Assembly: GCA_021521415.1 (NCBI GenBank)
Contig: JAIQDT010001661.1
Location: 248,001 to 312,000, forward strand
From: Bidens hawaiensis
Lineage: Eukaryota > Streptophyta > Magnoliopsida > Asterales > Asteraceae
DNA length: 64,000 bases
Direction: 5' to 3'
The notes under the pieces were generated by a model, which had not been told where the DNA came from, made no database searches, and worked only from the letters and a program-made list of their open reading frames with translations. This document shows, piece after piece, positions 11,532 to 21,618 of this stretch (its first letter is position 1; every line of letters begins with the position of its first letter). The position numbers and the translations under genes are program-made.

Positions 11532-14264
11532 CGACCTTGAGTACAGGTATAGACGGTGAGCTATGAACATACTCTCGGTAGACTGAGGTTAGTGATTGTA
11601 GATATGTATGTATGTGTGGTAGCAAGTATGTATGTAGAACAGAAGGGTAACTAGTGAAGTATGGATATGTATCTACGGATATGTATGTATGTGTATGTAT
11701 TGTATGGCGATCGATTAACTAGAACTCACTCAGCGTAGCTGACTTTTAGTATGCACGCAGGTGAGCTGATTATAGAGTTAGCATGAGGATGACACACGGC
11801 ATGGATTGAACGGCTGGCATCTGAAGAAAGAAGTAAAAATGTTTTGAATATAAAGTTTTGTGTTATGGTATCAAAGAAAAGATTTAATGCTTTGTAACAA
11901 ATGATTGATGTTTTATATTCCGCGAAAAGTTTTAATAAACTCTGATTTGAAGTACTGTGTTTATGAGTAAATCCGACACGAAAGTAGGGTCACCGGGTTC
12001 GGGGCCTTACATTTCTCATGTGTAATCATTACTATTATGTGGTGGAGGCTCCAATTGTTGACAACTCACCTAACTAATCATTAAACCTTCTAGAAGTAAA
12101 TGTGTTGTAACATTCTCATCCACACACCATTCACCCCAATTATCACCCTAATCATTCCCTTTATGTGTTGGCATCCCCACCACCACACATATTTCAACCC
12201 ACTCACTCCCTTTCTCTTTATAAAACCCACAACACACCGATACTTTTAAACACACACAAATCAAATTTCAAATATTAAACACAAACATACATAATCATAA
12301 TCAATAAATCATGAAGGTTTAAAATCAAGAATAAGATCAAGAAAACTAGGAAGAAATTAAGGAAGAAGAACACCATTATCACACCCACTACACTCTCAAT
12401 ATTATCTTTAGATCTTCAAGAACACAAGTAAGTTTTGTTTATGAGTTGATTTCTTGGGTTAACTATGTTAAATTAGGTGTTCTTGAGTTAAGATTGAGCT
12501 TGAAAGTTTGAAATTATGGATGTGGTATGTGTGTATGTATGAACCGTAGGTATGTATGTATGTGTTGGTGGAAGGATTAAACCCACTTACACATGCATAA
12601 ATTCATATTAAATATCATGCATTGATTGCTAAGTTTGAGTAAAAGTATTGTTGGATCTCTTGATTGTTTGTTATAAACTTGAATAAACTTGATATTAGGA
12701 TTTGATATTAGAATAGTTTTGGATTAATTAAGGAATTTGGATGGATTGTTGAATTAAGAAATGATATGGCATAAGTTAATTGAAAATAAGATAGGATATA
12801 TGCTAGAATCAATAGTTGGTACTTGAAGATTAACAAAGATTGTTAAAGTTACTAAATAAGGAAACTTTAATCTAAGAAAAAAAGAAAATGAGATTTCAAT
12901 GTGAATAATTATAATAGTTGAATTAATAGGTGATTAATAACAACTTAAAACAAGACAGAATGAGTGATTGAAACTTGGATTGGTTAAACTCATTATTTAA
13001 ATAAACAATACCTTGCTAAAAATAAAAACTTTGTTAAATAGTGAATTAAAAGAATAAAGTGGAATAGATTATTTAGGATGTATGAAACCCTATCAAACTA
13101 ATTGAATGAATTAAACATAGGATTGTATTTAATCAAAGTGGAAGAATTAGATTAATTGAAATTATCAAATAATAAAGTTACTAAAATGGGAAACTTTGTT
13201 AGAACAACACTTAGAAAATTTTATAAATCCATAATCCTTTAATTTGAATGAATGATTAAAAGGTTAATAAAGATGTAAATGACATAAAAGTGACTAGTTA
13301 CAAAGGTATAGAAAACTGGAATAAGACTTACAAAATAAAAAGGAGTTTTGTATAAAAACTAAAATCAAGTTTTTATTAACAAAACGTGTTCTAATATAGG
13401 ACACAGGATTTTTGGAAAAGCTCAAAACAATGAGTTTCTCTATCGAACCCCCTCGATTTTTAACTGGAAATGTTTTCAAATCGATATTTAATTGTGTTTT
13501 GGGGGAAAAGCATATTCTTTATTATATAGTATGTTCATTAATGTTTTATAAAGACATTTTATTTTACAAATTGGTGTATAATGCAGGATGAGTCTAGTTG
13601 GGATAAGTAACAGTTAACCCTACAAAGGGGCACATAAATATTAGTAGATCTATTGGGGTGACGCCCCCCCACTTCCATTCGCGTTGGGTTAAAAGTGAGA
13701 ATATTTTGAGTATTGTATGTATCGGGTTATCAACTCTGATAGTCATTCGTAATGTTGTATTCTTTACTCGTCTACAACAACTCAATTTGTTTAAGAAATA
13801 AAATTCCTATTTTTTTGTGATGTCATGACGGTAGATCATTACACACGAATTGATATCGGATATAATGACAGAAGATCATTTTATGGATGTTGTTTTCGAC
13901 TCATATATATATATATATATGGACTATTTTATTATAAAGGGAAACTCACCAACACATCGTCTTGATCGATATTTTAATATGCTTTTCAGGTAAATAAATG
14001 AAGTATGGAAGCTTCGTGAAGAGCGTGGGAAAATTGTGACGTGTGTTTGAATGAAAAATGTTGACTTTGTGTTGAACTTATAAATTGAATAAAAATCATG
14101 TATTATGACACGTGTAATAACTCTGATGATTAAATAAAGTTCAACTATCGTTTGAAATATATATATTTAAAAATAATTGGCTGAAACGACGTCTGTCACC
14201 GCCCGAAAGACTAGGTCAAAGTTTTCCGCTGTTTAAATTAAGATTTTCGGGGTGTGACAGTTGA

Positions 14265-14543
14265 GAGGGTTGAAATGAAGTTTTTGAGTCTGAAGGCGGG
14301 TAAGATGATACACCGCGAGTACACCACATAATTCAACCGCATGTCTAGGCTGGTGCCATACATGGTGAATACTGAAGCCAAACGGATTAAGTGTTACATG
14401 AGGGGACTGCCGCAGAATGTTCGTGTCTTGGTCAGGGCTGGTAGACCTGGTACTTTTGATTCTGCTGTAGGGCTCACATAAATGGTTTACGATGACTTGT
14501 CGGCAGATGATGTGGAGGCGGAAGAGAAGAAAGACAAGAAATG
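14265..14543 (+). pseudogene. Element A gag, continuation after solo LTR C
   Basis: The gag frame continues directly after the GTTGA duplication, with recognisable Retrotrans_gag text (for example EAKRIKCYMRGLPQNVRVLV) and two internal stops. It ends at a junction with LTR-B sequence at about 14543 within the shared word GGTTTAG. Zinc knuckle, protease and most of RT are absent. Confidence 0.75.
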
Positions 14544-15404
14544 GGTTTAGTAGCATTACATTTGTTATATTCCTTGCTAGTTTATAACTATCACAAATGT
14601 TGAAGAATAAAATGTTATTTCAAGAACTATCGTTGTAATATGAAAGGTGTCCATTTGGTTTGTCGTGGCGGCGACTATGTTCATTTTAAACAACTTTCGT
14701 GTAAGTTGGCCTTGGTCCCGTGGGGTCAAGGTAAAACATAAATTGTGATTCAGTATGGACAAAGAAGTTTTGAGATAAATAAAGTGGAACTTTGTGAAAT
14801 TATTGGCTTTGTATTAACAAAGAAAAATTGTGTTAAAACGACACTTTCGTTAAGCGAAAGGGGTCAAATGAATTTCATGGGAAAAAGACTGGTTTCGATG
14901 TGACTTTTGGTTTCATGTCAATAAGGACGAATCAATACTTTAATAATATTTTAACAAAGGAAATTTTGCTTTTATATATTGTTACGACTAAAAGTCGTTA
15001 ATGCTATTTTTGCTATTTAAACAATTGTTGACTTCGGGCCGTATGGGTGGAGTGGTATTATGAAACCAAGAAACACTTTGTTTCAAAATATAAGTTTTTA
15101 ACATTGAGAACTCACCAACCATTGTGTTGACGTGTATTTTAAACGTGTTTTTCAGGTAAATGAAAAGCGGATGCTTCGTGGAGATGATGTGGGAAAACAG
15201 GTGTAATACCTGAATGTTGGACTTGTATTCTAAATAAACCGTGTACTCTGACACATGTGATTTATGATATTTAATAATAAATAAAAGTCCAACTTGTATG
15301 TGGATATGTTGTGCTTAAATACTGATGGCTAAACGGCGTCTGTCACTTCCCAAATTAGTTAATTAAGTCTTCCGCTGTTAAGTTAAGATTTTTGGGGTGT
15401 GACA
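14544..15404 (+). mobile_element. 5' LTR of element B, left about 2.5 kb deleted
   Basis: It matches the last ~860 bp of LTR B (7256-8115 and 35414-36274) and ends GGGGTGTGACA at 15404, directly before the primer site. Confidence 0.9.
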
Positions 15405-18400
15405 GAAGTTGGTATCAGAGCCAATGGTTATAGCAAACTAAAAATTTTCGAGGAAATTTCTAGACTATAACCCAATATTTAGAACAAACGTTTTCCCACT
15501 TCATGAATCTAAAATATTTTATAAACAACATTTTCATTAGAAATGCAAAAGAAAATGGTGCATTTAATTTGTTTATGAATAATGTGAAATTTAATTGATA
15601 AATTTCTATATATTGTTTAAATATTAATGTTAGTAGGATTACCTTGTACGGATTATGCTACTGACGTTTGATTCACACACTATTAACGAAATACACAGCA
15701 TTAATAGCGAGTCGGAGAACCGCCTTCACCTACCTCTGTTATGCTGGAAATCGTGCACGCATGTCCATAACTTACTCCCCTACTAGCTTTAGGCTACTTG
15801 TCATCTTTCTACGCATGTCGATTTGCATTTGTTATTATTGGCTATCCTATGGCATGTAATAGGTGGATTGAGGATGACATTGTGACCTTACCTCTACCGA
15901 ATCTCGAGGTTTGTAACCCAATCGTGGGTGTTATACTTGTTTCGATTCAGGTGTTATAACCATTGATGGAGTGCTTGGACCTCTAGTAATTTTCTCTTGT
16001 TGATCTAGATAGGCATCGCATGCCTTGGATACTTTGGTATGGAAAATTTAAAAACTTGTGATTGGTGCTGATGCGTATTCACACCTATTTTAGTAGTTAT
16101 TTTATTTAACCTTTAAACAAGTATCATAATTTCCCAAGTTAAAATGTCACAATGATCCTTTGGCTGATTTATTGATTATTGTGCGAACTGATTATTTCCT
16201 ATAATTAGTCACCCGGATATAATAATTGATAATGAAAGTTGTTTTATCTATCTTATCCGAGAATAACATAAACGACAATATGCCACTGAATACAAGACAC
16301 ACTTGTGCTAGTAGAAGATATGGATTACCGACCTACTCTGAAGAATTATCTCAATTAATCTCTCGACACGTTAACACTGCTTTAGAATAGTGAAAAAGCC
16401 AATGCCTAGTATTTCGGTGTAAATATTCCAACTGTGGAGTGAAGATATGGTCAACTCTGGTGTACACGGGTTACACAAAATAAAGTCCTTGTATGGATTC
16501 TAAGAATTGAATTGGTGGATTATGTGATCAGTACTTAATACATGTATCTCTGTGATTAGTACTTAATACATGTATCTCTATGATTAGTACTTAATACATG
16601 TATCTCTGTGTAAACTTGTGATGCCTATAATTATGACCCACAATAGGAGAATATTAGAATGATCATGTAAGGTAAATTGACAATTACACTTGATATCACG
16701 TAATTGTGAATTTACAGGTACGAGAGAATTCTAGGAAATTCTATGGTGATGACCTATGAGTATAATATGATAATTAATTACTATTGACGAAGCGATTGTA
16801 GTCATCAAGTCACCCATCCATTCGTATAATGTTGTGCTAAAACAAAAATGGATTCTCTAATCAGGAGTTATTGAGACAATAATCTAGTTTAAGATTTTGG
16901 TGAACCCTTTCTTTCAATCCCCATTGATCATTCCATCATCTATGAGCTTGGTCATTTGTATTTTGCGATGGGCCTTGCACCATGATCGCATTCATAAGTC
17001 TTGACTATATTGATTTCTTGTTGTCATACGTGTTGGTTCTTAACCTAGAACAAGTTATGCTTAGTATCAAAAGTCTTGATGATCATATCATTAGGATAAA
17101 CTCTGTACAAATTCTTTTACGGATTTGGGAGAGTATACTTGACTCTGGTAGATACATCAAAGGGTTTTGAGCATGAAGGACAATACCATATCCTTGTTAG
17201 AAAAACCGTCTCCTTTGGAATTTAGGTGTAAGTAGGACATTCCTATTTGTTATACCCAAGATTGAGGCTACACCTGAATGAGTTAGTTCCTTACGAAATC
17301 ATAATGACTACTTCGCTTAATATCCCAATCTAATACTTCCCCTATGTGCATCTTGTATAATAAGCAACGTTATCTTTATATACGTGTGATACCTAAATGT
17401 GATGTAACGACTAAAATAAAGACAAGTAGGCATCGTAGCTCTTGTCGAAATTTTAATACACCCGTTATAAACACGCGAACTCGAACCTACAGGTAAAAGA
17501 ACTAACTGCGCTACTACCTCAACAATCACTAAACCAGTTTTATGATTTGAGGCACTTTGGAGATTTTGAGTGTACTATCATGTATGGCATACTCGCAGTT
17601 GCCCACTAAGCTTCAAAATTACACGTACGGCAAAATTTTGTTAACCTCCGTGTTTCATATTCTCTTCTAATGGACAAAAGATAAGTTATCGTCAACCGAT
17701 CAATTGTCCATAAAGATTATATGACGATAATGCTATTTTCACAAAATAGAATGTATTATCGGCTTGAAAATGTTATTTAAAGAATTAAGCGAAGAGTGAT
17801 CATCTCAATTTGGTAGGCCCCTCACTACTGAGAACGATGACGAATATAATCACACCTTTAAAACTCCAAAATCTTGAATCATACCAAAAACTCAGGATCA
17901 TCATCTAGTAAAAACTTACAACTCAGTTCTCATAGTGGAAACGTCAACCCAAATTCGACGTAAAGTAAAGATTTTGTGGCCTTCAAGAAAAATGTATCCA
18001 TCCTCAATTTCTTTGAAAGGAATTTCGATACCCTGGACATCTGTAAGACCAAATAAAAATTGTTGGGACTAGAGAACCTAGTTATCGGAATAATGTTTAT
18101 TCTAAATGCATATGATAACAATCTTGTAGGATCATTACCGTATTGTGTTGCATATTACTGGATTTGAAATGACACGTGGTCATTTTAATAATCCTTGGAT
18201 GTAATACATTTCAAGTTTTATTTTTTTGTTAACTATGTACTTTTAGACCTTACCCACATTATGAAATTTCACTTGATTTATCAATTGCCCCGAGCAATAA
18301 ATGCACGATCTTTCGTCTAGAGTTCGTCACCTATGATTTCGTTATTTTCTTCCTTTAGTAATGATAACTAACATGCAGTTGGTACTAATATCGTTACTTG

Positions 18401-20506
18401 GTAGCAAAATTCCGCAACATAGGATTATGATTAACCCTTCCTTTCGTTAAATTGAACTGAACCTCATTGGTGCTCGCAGCACTCGAGCTTCTCAGTAAGA
18501 TTGAATCATTTGATCTTACATAGTTATCTCGATTACATTCCAACCTAAATTTAGATCATTAGTTACATGACACGCGTCATGCATATCCATACTAATGCTC
18601 AGTCTTGTTCATATGATACACTAAATTTGCGATGTTTAAAGTATTGAACACTCGTTAATTTAGTATCTTTCAATGAATAAGTTGGTCTAATGTAAAGGGA
18701 CCCCATCTTTGTTCCTGTTAACCACCATTGAATTTACTTTTTTAGTTGTATTGCGTATATACACAAAATTTTGTCATTCTCTCATATAACATCATAGTGT
18801 TGCCACTTCAACAAATAATGATGGTTGTTGTTGATCGCAGCGGATCAACTTCTTATTTTGTCTACGCTTACTTGCAATTAAAGATTGAGTATAGTCTCAT
18901 AAGACTTAGGCTCGAACACAAAAGTACGTGTGAATTACTAATGTTCAAAGGCAAGTCACACTATTCCTTAGCTAGAGAAACATTAAGTAATATGGAACGA
19001 ATGTGTTATCAGTACAATTTTCAAAGTTATATTGTGACTTCTACTTCTTAGGAAGTTACATAATCGAAGAATCATACTCTGAAGTATTTTGTACTAACAA
19101 ATAGACATTTGTGAAAATTTGAGCACTCTAATGAAAATGTGTGTTTGGTGTGCTTAGATAGGAATAATAAATATATATTTAAGCATAACCATCATATGTT
19201 AAAGGTATTATACAATACTTTTGACACTAGAGATTAAATCTTAATTGGATGCTTGTATTGTGAAGTCATATTAAGTTATACCTAGTACTTATGCTATAAT
19301 AAAGTGTGATAGTAGTTCACATACAACTCCATGTAATCAGTTGATAACGTATACCATTCCCTGGTAAAGTATATATACAAACCATGTTCATAAACACAGT
19401 CACGACAAACTATATACAGTTACGCCGAATTGTATATAGTGATGTTGAACAATGTGAAAGACTTACCTTCCATAATTGATCCTGGTTGCATTCTTGAAAA
19501 ACGTTAATGAGTGACAACTCTTTGTCAATCAAAGATAGCGTTAAGGTGTTATCCTTTGTATATTAATCAACTTCATATTCTTGGAATACTGTGCAGCGTT
19601 TGCAATCGTAATATTCTAAGATCCTTAAGTATTATTGTAGCTACGTCTACAAATTCTTTGACCCTATTGTGACATCATTGTTTTCATAATTTATTTGATT
19701 CCAACGTACAATACTTACCAACCCTTCATGGTAGAGAAATGTTAAATATTTAGGTTCTTATGTATAATAACATTTAGCATTTATGTAATACTGAATGAAT
19801 TTTTGTGCTTAAAGTAGTGTAATAGATTCCTTAGACTCTAAGAGATAATCGTAGGACATAATTATTTACGACTCGTCATAAAGAGAAGCAATATAAAGAG
19901 AAGGCGTTTGCATAAATCTCTTTTCAAGACGCGAAATGCACAAAATTGTAGTAGTCCGCTTGAAGAACGATAGCTATCATATCGGAAAAGACTAACTTAG
20001 AAGAATAGTAAATATGGATGTGGATATCGGCAATATAAATTTCCTCCTTATGTCAGAGACAAGATTAACCATAAAGAACCAGTGCTCAAACTAGAGGAAA
20101 GATCTTGTAGTTTACTTTAATAGACTTATCAAAGTTTGAGTGTGTGCTTACATAATGAAGTAGAGTATGTGCTTATGCACAGCACAGTTGCACTCATAAA
20201 GATAACTACTTGACTTATGATCTAGAGTTAATTAAGGATATTGATAAAAAAAACCCACACCGTGATAGTAACTAACGGTGTCATCTCAGGGAAGATGACC
20301 ATACGATCAAGAAGAGATATTGTCGTTAATACCGACTAAGGATTTTATTCAAATCAGAAACGTGCACCTGGTGACAATAAAGAATTTGAAAATTTTTATA
20401 ACGGTAAGTTACTTACAAGATAGCAAGTTGAAGCAAAGAATTAGAATGTTATATCCGCTATGCTCAGTCAAATCTCGAGGATGAGATTCCAATAAGATGG
20501 GGAGAA
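15405..20506 (+). other. Internal region of element B, no genes recognised
   Basis: A primer-binding site TTGGTATCAGAGC (15409-15421) opens the region and a polypurine tract GATGGGGAGAA (20496-20506) closes it. No frame longer than about 100 codons and no gag or pol motif was recognised on either strand in the 5.1 kb between. It may be a LARD interior or a badly decayed coding region. Confidence 0.75.
16525..16608 (+). repeat. 28-bp tandem repeat, 3 copies
   Basis: The unit TGATTAGTACTTAATACATG followed by TATCTCTG is repeated three times with single-base changes. Confidence 0.9.
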
Positions 20507-20626
20507 TGTGACATCCGGTAAAATAAAAAGTATTATTATATTCCATAAACGAGATTAAGACATGTTTAGGCCGGATTAAGTGAAGATTAAGACTCATAAG
20601 TTAAATATAGTATTTTAAGCAAAGAA

Positions 20627-21054
20627 TGTTGGTACATGTTTGTCAGTAGTTCATAGTCTAGCATTTGTAATCGAGTCTGTAATGTAATTATGTTTTGATT
20701 ATGTTTAATTTGTAACACGCGAAGTTGTCAACAAGTTCGCTATGGCGAACTTGTTGAATCAGCGAAGTTATTGACAACTTCGCCAATGGCGAAGTTGTCG
20801 TGTATATAAACTGTTTCAGCGAAACAGTTTGGTGTGGATTGTTTTAGGTTTCGTTTCAGTGTTTCACTAAGAGTGTTACGTGATATTCTCTGTAATAGTG
20901 ACCTCGTGTCACGTGTTTGCTATCAATATAACGTGGTTGGTTTATTGCTCGTGTGTTCGATCTCTACACTCTCTACACTCGTATCTACCTGCGCAGGGAT
21001 TCCGCACCTGCGTTGTTAGCGACATCCCGTGTACGATCCGTCCAGGAACCTACA
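20627..21054 (+). mobile_element. 5' LTR of copia E
   Basis: 428 bp. U3 contains two 12-bp palindromes (20729-20799) followed by the TATA box TGTATATAAAC at about 20801-20811. The end GAACCTACA is followed by the primer site. Confidence 0.95.
20729..20811 (+). promoter_or_regulatory. Copia E core promoter: two perfect palindromes abutting the TATA box
   Basis: CAACAAGTTCGC/GCGAACTTGTTG (20729-20740 with 20745-20756, loop TATG) and GACAACTTCGCC/GGCGAAGTTGTC (20773-20784 with 20788-20799, loop AAT) are both perfect 12-bp stems. The second ends 1 bp before the TATA region. Both stems are identical in the 3' LTR. Confidence 0.85.
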
Positions 21055-21056
21055 AT

Positions 21057-21068
21057 TGGTATCAGAGC
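21057..21068 (+). other. Primer-binding site of copia E (initiator Met tRNA)
   Basis: TGGTATCAGAGC begins 2 bases after the LTR end at 21054. Confidence 0.95.
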
Positions 21069-21257
21069 AATCGGCTCGATTGTGAGGTTCGGGATTTCAC
21101 GCGGGTGTAGAAATCGTCTCGTTTGACCTATTCGCGGGACGTGTTTTTGTTGGGATTGAGTTTTGCTAGTGCTTGACAGTCATTTTCAAGCAATTGCATT
21201 GATCGGAAGCTGCTGGATTGACGAAATCAGATCTGAACAAACTTCCCTGTTCATCGG

Positions 21258-21561
21258 GCGAAGTTACCGTTCTTCGGGCGAAGTTACCATTCTTCAGGCG
21301 AAGTTGCCGTCGCTGGAATTAGGGTTTTGGCGAAGATATAAGGATTAGCGAAGTTAACCACAACTTCGCTTACCTCATAAGTTCGCCTTAGCGAAGTTAT
21401 CCGCAACTTCGCTTTTCACCCAAGTTCGCTTATCTCATAAGTTCGCCAGACCTAAGCGAAGTTATTTTTTTTAACTTCGCCAATTCAAGCGAATTTAAGA
21501 ATCAGCGAAGTTCTCTTTTCAGCGAAGTTAATTTTCAAGCGAAGTTATTCTTAACTTCGCC
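21258..21561 (+). repeat. Array of GCGAAGTT/AACTTCGC hairpins in the copia leader
   Basis: At least four units read GCGAAGTT-(5 to 8 nt)-AACTTCGC, each able to form an 8-9 bp stem, with further single GCGAAGTT and AAGTTCGC words between. The array ends about 35 bases before a possible splice acceptor (GTGTTTCAG, 21597) that precedes the gag ATG. Confidence 0.9.
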
Positions 21562-21618
21562 TACTGAGCTGTTTTAATATTTTTTTAAGTGTTTCAGGTT
21601 TTTCAGGTTTTAGCGAGG

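Larger units (their letters stand above)
9425..12011 (+). mobile_element. Solo LTR, family D (2587 bp, TSD TTTCT)
   Basis: It starts TGTAACATCCCG and ends GGGGCCTTACA, flanked by TTTCT at 9420-9424 and 12012-12016. Its contents in order are a TATA box (GATATAAATA, 9627-9636), a 33-bp motif array (9960-10345), donor CAG/GTGAGTTTCT at 10497, TTCG hairpins at 10628 and 10732, a covarying hairpin array (10945-11531), acceptor CACGCAG at 11760, and a terminal block shared with LTRs A and 1-2022. No protein-coding content is seen; a repetitive minus-strand frame here is only a translation of the 33-bp repeat. Confidence 0.95.
8887..14259 (+). mobile_element. Solo LTR, family C (2781 bp net, TSD GTTGA), split by solo LTR D
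   Basis: It starts TGTGACACCCGG at 8887 and ends GGGGTGTGACA at 14259, with GTTGA at 8882-8886 and 14260-14264. Subtracting the insertion at 9425-12011 and its duplicated target leaves about 2781 bp. The TATA box TATAAAAC is at 12219-12226, followed by a long AT-rich body. A donor AA/GTAAGT (12428) and an acceptor CTTTTCAG (13989) frame a possible intron. No coding capacity is seen. It is a relative of family B by its ends and its TCTGTCACCGCCC tail. Confidence 0.9.

Noticed and set aside
18746..19051. 101-codon frame in the interior of element B
   Set aside because: No gag, pol or other motif; length is expected by chance in 5 kb of AT-rich sequence.
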